Of a stretch of 64,000 nt of DNA, positions 33,994-46,796 are shown in pieces. Position 1 is the first letter of the stretch; every line of letters starts with the position of its first letter. The stretch is from contig MCGE01000023.1 of assembly GCA_002105175.1 (NCBI GenBank), positions 484,501-548,500 on the forward strand, read 5' to 3'. The notes below the pieces were generated by a model that was not told the origin of the DNA, did no database searches, and was given only the letters and a program-made list of their open reading frames with translations. Source of the stretch: Absidia repens (Eukaryota; Mucoromycota; Mucoromycetes; Mucorales; Cunninghamellaceae). The position numbers and the translations under genes were made by a program.

Positions 33994-35675
33994 ATGGCTA
34001 AAGCACATGCCCCCAAAGCTGCTCAATCTGTACCCATCAATGGCTCACCTGAACAAAATGCCTATATGGAAGATATTGAAAAACAATTCATTATTGACAA
34101 GGATCAACTGACTGCTATCAAAGACCACTTTATTGTTGAAATGGAAAAGGGATTGAACAAAGACAAACAAACTATGGTCATGATTCCTTCTTACGTTGAA
34201 GGTCGCTTGACAGGTAAGACCAAAATACATATTCACACATATATAAGGAAAATTTAAACTACGTATTTACCTGTAGTTCTTTAACAATATAGGACAAGAA
34301 CAAGGTCATTACTTGGCGCTGGATCTTGGAGGTACTAATCTTCGTGTCGTGCTAGTTACTTTGGAAGGACATGGAAAATTTAAGACTGTCAGTACCAAAG
34401 CAAGAGTATCAGAAGAACTCAAGACAGGACCCATGCGTGACCTTTGTGGTAAATTGATAAACTGAACGGAAAATTGGTAGTGATTTTACTTCTTTGTGCT
34501 AATAGTCATTCTTTCTTCGTAGATTATATTGCTGATTGTATTGACACCTTTTTGACGGAGCAAAATCTGTCAAATGTTGACGAGGATTTACCATTGGGAT
34601 ATACTTTCTCGTTCCCAGTTCTTCAATCGAAGGTAAGAACAAAAATAGTGCCCATATTCGGCACCTTGTTTTTTATTTTTTTTTTTATTCATGGGTCCTG
34701 ACGTTTCCCTTTTTCTATTTTGATCGTATTTAGATCAATCGGGGTATTCTGACAACATGGACAAAAGGATTTAATTGTACTGGCGCTGTTGGTAAGGACC
34801 CTGTGTTACTTCTTCAAGATGCACTTCTGCGCAAACACATCCCGGTGAAAATCACGGCGTTGGTGAACGATACAGTAGGCACCTTATTATCGAATGCGTA
34901 TCAAAAACCTGACACAGTAGCGGGGCTTATTCTGGGCACAGGTTCCAATGGGGCCTACATTGAGCAAATGGCGAAAATTGGCAAATGGAAGGAAGGACCC
35001 ACGACCGCTAGTGAAATGGTAATCAACATGGAATTCGGTGCCTTCGACAATGAACGTGTGATCTTACCAGTAACTCGCTTTGACAACAAACTCGACCGGA
35101 AATCCATCAACCCTCACTTCCAAATCTTTGAAAAGCTAATCTCGGGAATGTACTTGGGCGAAATTGTGCGCAACGTGATCACCGATATGATGGACCGCAA
35201 TTTATTGTTTGGACAACCAGGACAAAACACCGAAGCGATCTCTGGTCATTATCAGTTTGAAACCTCCTTTATGTCCTCCATCGAAAGCGACACCTCAGCC
35301 GATCTTTCCACCGTGCGCGACATTCTGGACACCAACTTGAACCTCACTAACGTCGATGATGTTGAACTTCGAATCGTGAAAAGGATTTGCGAATTGGTAG
35401 GTACACGTGCTTCTCGTTTGGCTGCGGCTGCTATTGCTGGCATTGCTCTCCATACCAAGGTCGATCGCAAAGGCGCAGATATTGGCATTGATGGCTCACT
35501 CTATGAATTCTACCCCTCCTTTGAAGATCGAATCTACCAAGGCATTGCTGAACTCATGCCTGACTACGCTGATGACATTCAAAATATCGTCCGACTTGGC
35601 CTGGCTCGGGATGGTAGTGGCGTGGGTGCTGCATTGACTGCTTGTGTCGCTGATAAGATGCTCAAATCAAAATAG
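33994..35675 (+). CDS. HXK: Hexokinase
   Basis: Exons 33994-34213, 34293-34448, 34523-34632 and 34734-35675 give 475 residues, typical for fungal hexokinases. It phosphorylates glucose and other hexoses with ATP, the first step of glycolysis, in the cytosol. Motifs in order: phosphate-1 loop LALDLGGTNLRVV, sugar-binding GYTFSFPVLQSKINRGILTT then WTKGF, LVNDTVGTLLSNAYQ with the catalytic Asp, GLILGTGSNGAYIE, EFGAFDNE, and the C-terminal adenosine-binding VRLGLARDGSGVGAAL. All key residues are intact. The first in-frame Met (33922) gives only a hydrophobic leader from a T-rich promoter, so I start at MAKAHAPKAA. Confidence 0.95.
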
Positions 35676-36497
35676 TTTGGTTTTACTTCCACGTCCCCTG
35701 TCCCTTTTGTTACATTTTGTGTTTATACTGTTCTTCATCCTCTTCTTCATTATATTATATTCATGTACTTATCACCTAGTTTAGTTGTTTAGGATGTTAT
35801 TACTTTTTAGAAATAAAAATAAATAAACATATTTATTGATCAAAAAACGAATATCTTTTAATTGGGCAATGGTGGTATATAAATGTATCTGTATTATATT
35901 ATAGATGAACGCTTCGTATATATCCTCTTCATCACCTGACGAAGAGATATCATAGCATATATTCATCTATGTGATATTGAACCAATTTCCCTAGGTAATG
36001 CGTTCTACTGTTATGTGCGGCATTTGGAGTTTTTTTATAGGGAGAGGCGGGGCCTCAATTTCATACTTTATTGGTGTATCGATATAGAAATAAAACAAGG
36101 TAACCAACAAAGGACTCTAACTAAGCGATGGGAAAATGACTTAGTCTAGCTAGAGGTAGGAAAGAGAGCAAGAAAGGGCAGGAAGGAAAGACAGGGAAAA
36201 AGGGTGGAAAAGCAAAAGATAATATATGCTACGGGAAGACGATCAAAATCGTTGATGAAGGAGAGAGGCGGGGAAGGCTCATTGATGGACGAGCGTGGTG
36301 AGGCGACGGTAAGTGGGTAGTATTTGGACATCAAAGAGATACGTTTGACGGTGATCAAATCAACTGGTTAATTTTAAACACCGGTGTGTTTCCTAGTGTG
36401 CCAAAAGATATAATTTTCCACGTTTTTATTTTATTTTTATTTTTGCCTTCCAAACTTCTTTTTTATTTTTATTTTATTGATCTATATCAATCTACTC
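35676..36497. other. Intergenic, hexokinase 3' end to SCY1-like promoter
   Basis: An 822 nt AT-rich gap. It includes TGTGCGGCATTTGGAG (GCGG at 36017-36020). The open frames are motif-free. Confidence 0.5.
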
Positions 36498-39400
36498 ATG
36501 GCCTTTCTATCTGGCTTTGTGAAAAGTGGGTTGTCTTTACTGGGAAAGGATTCGAATGCGTTTCCCTATAGTCTTGGAGAAAAGGTCGAGTTTTATGATC
36601 ACCCCTTTTGGTCCTTACATCATGGTACTAAGAAGGTATGCAATAGGGAACAAGATGATCGTGTTTAGTTATCATTTGAAGGCTCATCTTCTTCTTTTAT
36701 CTATTAATTTCATAGGAGGATGGCTCGCGGGTGTCCATGTTTGTATTTGATTGTAGCAAACACAGGGATAGGATTCAAATGGCCCGAAATGCCTTCAAAC
36801 GGCTGCGAACGTTACGGCATCCTGATCTTTTGAAATACTTGGATGGCGTTGAAGTAAGTAAAGGATTCAATCATATATATACCATACTAACCTGCCATCC
36901 ATTCTTTCTTTTAACAGAATGAGCAGGCTATCATGTTTGTCACCGATCCTGTTGAACCACTATCTAACCAGCTTGCCCAAGACCCGGATCAAAATCTTGT
37001 CCTTTGGGGTCTTTACAAAATTGCGGTAATGCTCGCTCTATATCATGATATAAATATGTTTATACTTTAATATACTGATAATCTCTTTTTTCTTTCTTCC
37101 TATTAGAATGCCATCAAATTTCTCAACAATGATTGCTCTTTGGTACATGGCAATATTCGAACAAGCACCATATTCACAAATAGAGCCGGTGAATGGAAAC
37201 TGGGTGGATTGGAACTTTTATCATCAATGAAAGACGAAAGTCCTATGATCTTGGTGGGTGAAAACAGGCTTGGGAATGGAAGGGATGTTTTCGTGATTAG
37301 ATCTAACAGTATTCCGGTTTATCGTTATTTTTAGACTTTTGGCGGGCTGGTGCCTGATGCTCAAAAATATGCCCCACCTGAAATCAAACAATCTAGTTGG
37401 ACGGCTGTGAAAGAGTAAGTAACATACTATATGCAGAGAAGCAAGATACGAGGATAGATCGTTGACTTTTTTTTTTTTTTTTTTGGAAGTTTACCGATAA
37501 CAGCAGTGGACTCATACCAACTAGGCTGTCTTATATATGAATCTTACAACCGGCGATTTGACAACTCGGATCAACTCATACATCAAACTGGTAGCATTCC
37601 AGTGTCCATGGTTCCTATCTACAAATCACTATTGCAACCTTCACCAAGATCTAGGGCTGATGCTGATTCATTTTTAGATGAAGGCATGCGGTCCAAGCGA
37701 AATGGGTTCTTCTCAGTCGACTTTATTCGCGTCAATCTGTTTTTGGAAAATATCAGCATTAAAGATCAAGGGGAAAAGGAAGCCTTCTTTCGGAAATTGG
37801 ACGCAGCGGTTGGACAATTTCCAAATGAATTTGCCATGTACAAGATTTTACCCGAGCTGGTCAACGCTTTTGAATTTGGGTCCGGTGGCGCTAAGGCACT
37901 GAATGCGATTATGAAAATTGGTGAACATTTGCCTGACGATGAATTCGACAAAGTCCTGGTCACCCCTATTCTCAGAATGTTTGCATCCCCTGATCGTGCC
38001 ATCCGTGTCAGTCTCTTGGAAAACATGCCGAAATTCATCGACCATATTCCGGACAAAGTTATATGTGCTCAGATATACCCTCATGTGGCAACTGGATTTA
38101 CTGACACCGTTCCTATCATTCGTGAGCAAACTATCAAGGCGGTGCTTCTTTTGGTCCCAAAGGTAATATTAAAACTCATGACGGTCGCGACTTGGTTTAT
38201 CTTATTTATCCTCTTTCTTTTAGCTAAGTGAACGCATCATTAATTATGATTTATTGAAATATCTGGCGAAGCTACAAATGGATCAAGAACCTGGCATCCG
38301 AACAAACACCACCATTTGTTTAGGAAAAATGGCCAAGAATTTGAACGAAGCAGTAAGTGCAAAAGCAATAAGAGAAAAGAAAATAAAATATATCTGACGG
38401 TTCAATATTGTATTTGAATAGACACGAAAAAAGGTGCTCCTCCCTGCATTTACAAGAAGTTTACGAGATGGATTCCATCATGCACGTATTGCTGCTCTCA
38501 TGGCTTTGAACGCTACTTCGGATTATTATGAACCAGAAGAATGTGCTCAACGTGTGGTACCATCCATTGCATGTGTTTTACTGGACAAGGAAAAGTAAGT
38601 GCGAAGAAATAGGGAGGCCGAGTGAAATAAATACGAACAAACTTCGTTTTTTTTTTTTAATAGGACCGTGCGTACTCAAGCATTTAAAACAATGTCGTCT
38701 TTCATGAAGAGGTTGGAAGAAGAAGCTGATGGAATGGTAATTAAAAAAAAAACAAAGCCTAAAACGAAGGAATATTCATTATCATTAACACTTTCTTTTT
38801 CACACAGCCTGAAACAGCGCTGGAACCACTACCAACCGTCGCTCTCAAGGATAGTACTAGTCCATCGACCGAAAGCCCAACAAGTAGCAATCCATCGACA
38901 CCTGGCGTGTCAATGTTTGGTGGTGCCACAAAAGGTCTGACTGACTGGGCGGTATCATCGATAACTAGGGTAAACACAACAAGTAGAATGAGATTTATCA
39001 AAAAGACACATTATTGAACGATCTTTTTAATGGGGATTGAATAGTTCGGCACACCCAATGGTGAGATGGAACCTCAAATGCTGGTAACAGTTGATCAGAA
39101 ATCGTCCAATACAAGTCGTGCTGGGTCTATTGCTCTTTCCGATCGTTTGGCACCAGAAGAGACAGCTTCCTTGGATGGATGGGGCAATGATGAAACACAA
39201 GATGATGATTTACTGAATGTGAACGATGGGTGGGGTAAGTTTTTGATTTATTAGGAAGGTGAAATAACTAAATGTTGAAAGGCTGCGGCTGAGGAGACTT
39301 TATAACTAACTAATATGTTTTATTTAGAACCCTTCGACTCAGGACCACAAGAACCGATTAAAGCTGAACCGATCACTTCCATCATACCATCCAACAACCA

Positions 39401-39809
39401 TGCATCTTCCGTATCAAGTTTTGGAACAACGAACAACACCTCTTCTTATCGATCCTCCTCTCCTCCAAACAACATGAATCACAAGTCTCAGCAACGCGGC
39501 GCCATGAAACTTGGTCACACCCAACCATCGTCTCTTGCCCAAGCTTTGGATGTTGATGATAGTTATACCCCTCCATCTGCATTGTCGAAACCTCCCACTT
39601 CTAGCGGCGCGACGAACCCCGATCGAAAGGCGGAACTGGAGAAAAAGCGCGAAGAACGTCGACAGGTAAAAAAAAAAAAAAAGGAAAAGACCCCCCCCTG
39701 AAAGCTGTGTAATACTGATATGTCTTTTTGTCTTCAAAAAATCAACTTCTAGCGTATGGCCGAGTTACGGGAAAAGAAGAAGACTGGTATCGGAGCAAAA
39801 AAATTGTAG
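36498..39809 (+). CDS. SCY1-like pseudokinase (SCYL1 / Cex1 type)
   Basis: Thirteen exons (36498-36635, 36716-36853, 36918-37025, 37107-37253, 37335-37414, 37490-38162, 38224-38352, 38422-38594, 38664-38736, 38808-38969, 39045-39234, 39328-39665, 39753-39809) give 801 residues. The N-terminal kinase fold (~20-290) is degenerate: LVHGNIRTS replaces the HRD loop and KLGGLEL replaces DFG, so no phosphotransfer is expected. HEAT repeats follow (~330-580), e.g. NAFEFGSGGAKALNAIMKIG and IREQTIKAVLLLVPK. A disordered Ser/Pro region with DGWGNDE and DGWEPFD motifs comes next. A basic Lys/Arg/Glu coiled coil (KKREERRQ, MAELREKKK) ends the protein. SCYL1/Cex1 proteins act in COPI retrograde traffic and nuclear tRNA export. 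All 13 exons join in phase. Confidence 0.92.
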
Positions 39810-40712
39810 TGGCATATTTTTTAGTTGTGTGTACGATAGACTTTTTATATATTCTTTTATTATATCATATTGAAACCAAACCAAATAAACTATTGTTTTT
39901 TAATTTCTTTTCTGTTTTTATTTATTATGTATCATATGATAATATAGTGGATGGATCTCTTCTCGAGATGCATCTGTCACAATGCCTTTGCACTTCCGTG
40001 CTCTTTAGCATAGTTTGATACGCACCATAGAATGGTTAGACCTTCACTGTAGAATAGCATATTACTCATTGTAGAATTTTTTAATATCCTGACTCATCTT
40101 CGCGTTATGTTTATTCTACAATAAAAATATATACTGTATATGTCTTCAATAAATGCCATCGTTAGTTTATACCGTATCATGCAGTAAAGTACAGTGATTT
40201 AGGTCATACAAAGCGATTTCTCTCCAAACAGAGTTTGACATACCCGCCTATCAAATCTCGTTATATGCTTCTGAGGTCCAGAAAACATCACCCCATCCTC
40301 GTTTATACACCATAAGTTCTTCAAATAAAAACTCATAAACAGAATATCAAAATTGTCATCAAACTGTGTAAGAGGATATTTTCAAAACGACAAAAAAAAA
40401 AAAAAAAAAAAAAAAGAACACAAATGGTATTTTACTGATATAAACAAAAACTAAGAAACCACATTAATACAATACCTTTGTTATATCACCAGCACTATCG
40501 AAAAATAGCGGTGATTAAATCAGCAGTATTTAGTGAATAAATAAACAACAGTAATTTATGTCAGATTTTCCCTTGGTATATTATGACAGTGACAAAGCAA
40601 TTAAATAAAGTAATGTGGAAGAAAATAAAAGCATTTTATTCGGAAACTGAGAAAAAATAAAAGAATGCCATAAAGTACTACTACAATAGATAAGCTATGC
40701 TAATTCTATCAT
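39810..40712. other. Intergenic stretch between convergent genes
   Basis: A 0.9 kb AT-rich gap with an A-run at ~40391-40414 and the second copy of the CACCGTAGAATAG repeat. No gene was recognised. Confidence 0.5.
40023..40135 (+). repeat. CACCGTAGAATAG repeat, copy 2
   Basis: CACCATAGAATGG (40023-40035), CACTGTAGAATAG (40045-40057) and CATTGTAGAAT (40067-40077) are followed by GTTATGTTTATTCTACAATA. This parallels the element order of 9718-9810. Confidence 0.45.
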
Positions 40713-42187
40713 TTACGGTTGACCAACATGTTTGGGCAACACTAAGCGGGAGTATCTTGACCAGAAATCCAGTAGAGTGGCGGCCGTTGTATCAGGGGCA
40801 TCTTCTTGTATAAAGTGACCACTATTCATAACCACGGTCAATTGAAATTTACCTAAATGTGAATAAAATGTGAATGATGGTAGTCATTTAGATTTCATTA
40901 TTTTATCAATTCTATCACACTTGCCTTGCATTTGAGCAATTGTCAGGGCCTTGTCCAATCGATCAGTGCCAGCCAATATCAATAGTTTAGCAACGGGTGA
41001 GCCCAAGAATTTTTCAGACAGACCTGTAAACCATTCTAAAAACGAAACACTTGGCTTATGAGTGTACCCTTCATTTTCATCATCTTCGAATTTTACCTTT
41101 CCAATATGGCTTAGTCAATTCCAGATTGGTTCGCCAGACATATTTATTTGAATCCTTGTCTAATTGCACAAGTGGAGGTATTGAGAGTTTCGCAGCTTCA
41201 AGTGTTCGTACAGTTTTAGATTTGTAGCTATTGAGAAGGAAGACAGAGGGAGAGTTATATCAAGTCATTAGTGACATTTCATGTCATGATGAGTTATGTT
41301 TTACCTCCATTGAATGGCTTGTTCCACAGATTGGAATGATGTTGGTCTTGTGCTTAGTACCTTGTTCATCGATTGAATTGACTCTAATGCGGAGCCTTCC
41401 ACCACATCCAATACAACTACACCCATCACGTTAGGGAAACGCTGCCGATTTGCTATATCCACAACAACTGATCCACCCATACTAGCAAGGAAAAGATATC
41501 CATTATTAACTGATATAGTCATGTTTTTTGTTGTTTTACCTATGACCCACCAAGATGAATTGTCGTTGGTCGCTGGTTTGATACACTTTAGAAAGCACAT
41601 TCACCAAATCATCAGATAATTGTGACAGACTGAAATCAAAATCATTGTTGGTTTTTGTATGACCTATTGGGTGTAGAAGCGTACGTAAGTGAACGATATT
41701 ACAAGCCTTCTTACAACTTTACCATGACCACGGCAATCCAATGCTATTACAGCATACGCTCCTTTTGATTCTTCATAAATGCGTTTTGCCACCAAACCGA
41801 AGGACAATGCACCAGCCCCAGCACCATGATGCATCACATACACAGGATTCGGTTTCCCATCCGTTGCATATTCCACTTTGGCATCGAGCATATAAACGCG
41901 AAAAACATTTCCTTCACCGCACATGATATCTTCTGCGCGATCAAAATAATCTTGCCAGTCGTTTGGTGTATATCGTTGCTTCAAAGTGGCTGGCGACAAT
42001 GGTGGAGGCATCACCATACTATAAAAAGATTAGAAGCGAGAGGTGTCAATAACTTTGCATAATAAGGAAACACTACTGGACAAAGTCTGTAGATCTACCC
42101 TTTAATTTCTTCGTCTTCATCTTCCACCAGGCTTTCCAAAGGAGGTAGCCGATTCTTCTTAAACATATCTTTTTGTAACGAAGACAT
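40713..42187 (-). CDS. PPE1: Protein phosphatase methylesterase 1 (PPME1 / Ppe1)
   Basis: Seven exons (42099-42187, 41723-42018, 41540-41663, 41305-41481, 41097-41227, 40925-41035, 40713-40852) give 355 residues. The enzyme removes the C-terminal methyl ester of PP2A catalytic subunits. The alpha/beta-hydrolase signatures are [22 protein letters not shown] RGHGHT, nucleophile Ser170 in [24 protein letters not shown], and the catalytic His in [12 protein letters not shown]. The last intron uses a GC donor (AG/GCAAGT), which joins IAQMQG to KFQLTVV. This reading restores the conserved family sequence. The start [11 protein letters not shown] fits the usual short N-terminus. Confidence 0.93.
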
Positions 42188-42431
42188 GCTTTTTGAGATT
42201 GGCAGTAAAGGATATTTCTATATAACTATATATAAAAATGGATAAAGGTGTTGAGTTGCAAAGAAAAAAAAGGTGGAAACAGCATTTTTGAAAAAAAGTA
42301 TCAATAGCGGAGTTTTATTTGACAAATCACACCACACCCACACAAGTCATTTATACAGCAATAATAAAAAGAAAAGGATGCAATAAACTAATGATATTTT
42401 GATTTATTCATTGATGGAGAAATGTATGTTT

Positions 42432-43180
42432 TTACAAAAGAGTTTCGTAGGGGATAGCAGTGATGGTTTGAGGGACATTGTCAGCAGTGGAGACGTGACG
42501 AGCTTCACGAGGTTGAACAGGGATACGCTTGAGGTTCACCTTGACTATAAATTACATGAGAAGAGGGAATGTGTGTGGTAAGTATCCATCACTAATGATT
42601 GCCTCCATCCTCATTTTTTGTATGACTTACTGCCAGCAGCACGGGCATCCTTCTTCTTTTGAGCGTTTTCCTTGACACGGTCCAAGAATTCTTGACGGCA
42701 CTTGGAGTGCTTGACGTGTTCAATACGGAGGTTCACACGCTTTTCCATGTAACGGCTACCGACCTTCTTGTAGATGATCACACCAACAGCGGACTTGGTA
42801 ACGTTGTAGACAACACCAGTGCGACTATCAAGTAAAGAAAAAAAAGAAGGCAATACAGTTAATGATAATTTTTTTGTATCGATAAAAAGAAAAAGCAAGG
42901 AGTGTGATACATACCCGTGGTAGAACTTGTGGGGCATACCCTTTTGGACAGCAGCGTTGGCCTTGATGTCAACAATATCACCAACCTTGTAGGTCTTCAA
43001 GTAGGTAGACAAAGGGATGGAGCCATGTTCCCGGAAGTTACGGGAGAACATATGGCGAGTACGAGCACGGACTGGAGGTTAAAAAAAAAAGGAGAGAGAG
43101 TGAGATTCATTTTATATTGAGAGAGATACACATGCAAAACAATAAGCTGTTGAATACTTACGACCGAAGGAATGAGGCAT
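42432..43180 (-). CDS. RPL21: Large-subunit ribosomal protein eL21
   Basis: Exons 43162-43180, 42915-43071, 42631-42824 and 42432-42544 give 160 residues, the same as yeast Rpl21. The first coding exon is only 19 nt. Conserved text includes [76 protein letters not shown] and the C-terminal IPYETLL. It is a structural component of the 60S subunit in the cytosol. The 244 nt spacer to the upstream methylesterase gene (same strand) is short. Confidence 0.96.
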
Positions 43181-45279
43181 TTTCTATTGGTCAAAAAAAA
43201 TATAAGAAATTTGTTCAGACTATTAGTTTTATGATTTTATTATTATTATGATACACTGTATATATCAATACCAAGAAAGAATATAACGGTGACTATACAA
43301 ACCTACCGATTATAATAAACGCACAAACGTGGAAAGAGGAGGAACAATAAAACAAGGAAGGGCTCCTCACTATATTCAAACAAGAAAATATTTTTCAAAC
43401 ACAGAACAAAGTCACCGAACGATCTCCTTCTTTTCACGATAAAAAAAAAATGTCACAAAAATTTAATATACCGGACATCGGTACATCTCCGAGTACCATA
43501 CTTCATCGGTATATGCGAATTTGACACCATTAACTTCGACTCTGTCTCTCTCTCTCTTTTTCCTATCTCTATATGTCTATCATTAAATTAGATGATTTTA
43601 GCCCTTTGGTTTTTAATGTTATTGTTTGCCATACTGTATCTAGTTTAAATATTGTAGCATACACCTGAATTAGTATTTAATCAGGAACAAATAAACACTC
43701 TCGAACTCCGTTGGAGTTTTGGAAAATCTTCGATTTACTAGGTACCAGTAATTTTTTTTGAAGTCGTTGTTGAAGTGTGGGTTTTGGTGGGATGGGAGAA
43801 GACGCTTCGTCAATTTCACACTTTGGTATGGCCCAATCGCCGTCTCTCAGGACCTAAATGACTTCCCTTTTGGTATTGCTTTTTATTATACCGTATGCCG
43901 TAAAATAATGAACTGGATAAAAATAGTATATCCCGTTTAGTAGTGGCTATGATTTTTTATATCATAGGGGATACTAGGCTCACAGGAAGGACGATAAGGT
44001 GAAAAGGAAGTGTTTATAAGATGCTCACAAAATTCACGAAGTAAAGGTTTTGCTCATTATATAATGGATCAGAGGATATATGAATAAAACACCATATTTT
44101 ATTCATACTGATACAGTTTATATTAAACTCAAGGTGGGGGATTTATTGTAATAATATAATCTACTGTAAAAGAAATGGCTAATACAATTAGGAGTTTTGA
44201 AAAATGGTCAACACTAATATAAAGGGATGAAGTAAAAATGGAATTATTTGCGCAAGACATGAGAGAGACTAATGGGATATATTTCATTGAAGCTTATAAA
44301 AGGATAAATATTTTATTCAGATGCAGATACAAACTGTGAGCAAACTAATACTAAACCAAACCAATGGAGGCTCTAAAACGGCAATTAACGATTGCCATAA
44401 ATCCTGAAATCAAAACGAAAGGGTTCCCTGATGCATGTTGGAGTCCCTTATCTGAAAACCCTTCTAACCTAGCCACGCCACTAATCTAAGTCTATCCAAA
44501 CCTCAAAAAGGTTATCATTGAGAAGAACAGGAACAACAAAAAAAAAAAAAAAAAAAAGAAAGAGAGCAAAAAAATAAAAATATGGGAAAAAAAATCATGT
44601 GGACGGGATTTGAAATCTTTTCTGTGGCGCTGACCGTTTCCATGATTTTTGTCAATAGCCTTCGTCATTTCGATGAAAAAACAAAAGAGTTGTTCCAGAA
44701 GACCCCTATCTTGCTAGATATATCATGTCTACACACTCAAAAGAACGATACTACCAATAGTAACGATGTAATTTCTTTTCCTGTTGATATCGCTCTTGTG
44801 GACTTCTGCTGCATAGAATAGTTTAAGCTCTTACACTGTACCATGTCGATACCACAATATTATCTTTTTCTATGATTCAGTGTTTTTGATAGTGCAGTTC
44901 GGCAAGAACATAAAAACTTTGAATCTCACGGAAATACTATGTAAGGATATTTATTTTGCTGATTCTAATCTTCACGTATATATTTTATATAACGTTCTGC
45001 CGTTCCTGAAACGCCACTGGTATATCACAATTTATTAGCAACAATATTTTTGTTCTATTGTATGATATATATTTTGCAATATTAAGCTAATAAATATCTT
45101 GTCTGTCAATCCAACTTACTCCTCCGATTTCTTGGGCGCAAAAAGGTACAAAATCAAAAAATGGCAGCGGAAAATGAATTTTTTTTTTTTGGAGCGAGGT
45201 GGCTTGACAGACTGAATTAAAACTAAAATTTTTTCGTGGCCAGTTTATTTTCTCCCTCTTTCCCTTTCATAGTAGAATC
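43181..45279. other. Intergenic stretch with dispersed repeat copy B
   Basis: About 2.1 kb between the divergent eL21 and uS4 genes. Most of 43775-44640 is repeat. The open frame at 44582-44821 starts inside the repeat end and has no motif. GGCAGCGGAAAATGAA (GCGG at 45167-45170) lies ~110 nt before the uS4 start. Confidence 0.6.
43775..44640 (+). repeat. Dispersed non-coding repeat, long copy B
   Basis: This is the counterpart of copy A in the same block order. It lacks ~100-150 nt that copy A carries at about 8750-8930. It ends with an A-run (44538-44557), then AAAAATATGGG and GTGGACGGGATTTGAAATC. No protein-coding capacity is seen. Confidence 0.65.
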
Positions 45280-46021
45280 ATGACCGGTGCTTCCAGAACC
45301 TGTAAGCGAAAATATAGAATTCAAGTCATTTCATAAATGTGAAGGCATATACAATTATGAATAGAATGCTAACCTTCTCTCTCTTTTAAACAGACTCCAA
45401 GACCTACAAGGTCCCCAAGCGTCCCTTCGAATCCGCTCGTCTCGACCAAGAATTGAAGTTGGTTGGTGAATACGGTCTTAAGAACAAGAAGGAAGTCTGG
45501 CGTGTTGGATTGACCTTATCCAAGATCCGTCGTGCTGCTCGTGAACTTTTGACTTTGGATGAAAAGGATCCTCGTCGTCTCTTCGAAGGTAACGCCTTGA
45601 TTCGTCGTCTTGTCCGCATTGGTGTAAGTACATAAATACAAAGCTTACTAGTATGAAGCCCACTCGTGAAACTGACATATATGTTATTATTTTATAGGTG
45701 TTGACCGAAGACCGCATGAAGCTCGATTACGTTTTGGGTCTCAAGATTGAAGATTTCTTGGAACGTCGTCTCCAAACCCAAGTGTTCAAGTCTGGTCTGG
45801 CCAAGTCTATCCATCATGCCCGTGTCTTGATCCGTCAACGTCACATCCGTGTTGGTAAGCAAATTGTCAACGTTCCTTCTTTCGTTGTCCGTTTGGAATC
45901 CCAAAAGCACATCGACTTTGCTTTGACCTCTCCCTATGGTGGTGGCCGTGCTGGTCGTGTCAAGAGAAAGCGTGCTGCCGCTGCTGCTGGTGGTGATGCC
46001 GATGAAGAAGACGAAGAATAG
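45280..46021 (+). CDS. RPS9: Small-subunit ribosomal protein uS4 (yeast S9)
   Basis: Exons 45280-45301, 45394-45623 and 45698-46021 give 191 residues. The start exon is 22 nt (MTGASRT). Conserved blocks are [79 protein letters not shown] and the S4-domain [20 protein letters not shown]. The tail is basic then acidic. It is a 40S body protein near the mRNA entry channel and important for decoding fidelity. Confidence 0.96.
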
Positions 46022-46118
46022 ATTATTTAGTTTACTAGTATAGTTTATTTATTATTGTCATGTTCTGTTGAAAAATAAAATTTTTACTCTGACTCTTCAT
46101 TACGTCTGCTTCATTTAA

Positions 46119-46160
<42 letters not shown>

Positions 46161-46796
46161 GCTATTCAACCACACCGAAACCTTTTTGTTCCTTTAACTT
46201 CTCTGGGCCCTCTTTTTTTAGCTGTCTACCCAAACTCATGCACCCCTCTATTTCTTCATTTGCCCAAAAATAACATCCTTCAATGATTTTACACCACTTC
46301 TAACTATTATGCCGATTAATTTTTGCGTGCACGATACAAATATACACATATTCGAGCAAACACACTCTGTAGATACAGTTTCACTTGCTATTTGAAAGCT
46401 GAATAAAAAAAGATTCACATGATACAGTGTCAAAGTTTTTGTCTTCATAAAACAGTTTATTGAATGGTTTTTATTGATAAATATGCATGATATATATGAT
46501 ATAAGTAGATAACAAGTGGATGAGAAGCAAGCCTTGTAAACATCTATTAATTGTTAATCAGGATGGGGAGGGGAGAAGGGGAATCAAATGCTGTATAGCA
46601 TATAGAGGCAGGAGAGGGAGAATAAGTAAGAATAAAAGTACAGTAAACTAGTAAAATAATATGTTAAGGGTAAAAAATATCAACCAAAGGTATGGATTAC
46701 AGCTTTGTATCTTGCCTTGAACCAGAGGGATCTAGTGGACATAAAGGATGAGTATACTAACTGTTATCATCACATTTGTGGCCAGTAACTTTTTTT
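46022..46796. other. Convergent 3' region, uS4 / TRAF-like gene
   Basis: A 775 nt AT-rich gap with an AATAAA at ~46074 and a 39 nt T-run. It may hide a small terminal exon of the minus-strand gene, discussed under that gene. Confidence 0.5.
46121..46159 (+). repeat. Poly(T) run, 39 nt
   Basis: An uninterrupted T39 run about 100 nt after the uS4 stop codon. It has the same length as the A39 run at 28354. Confidence 0.8.

Noticed and set aside
37766..38129. Antisense open frames across the SCY1-like exon 6
   Set aside because: Shadows of a well-supported coding exon in other frames.
44582..44821. 79-residue plus-strand open frame with a hydrophobic start
   Set aside because: It begins inside the A-rich end of a dispersed repeat, has no motif, and the equivalent frame is not kept in copy A.
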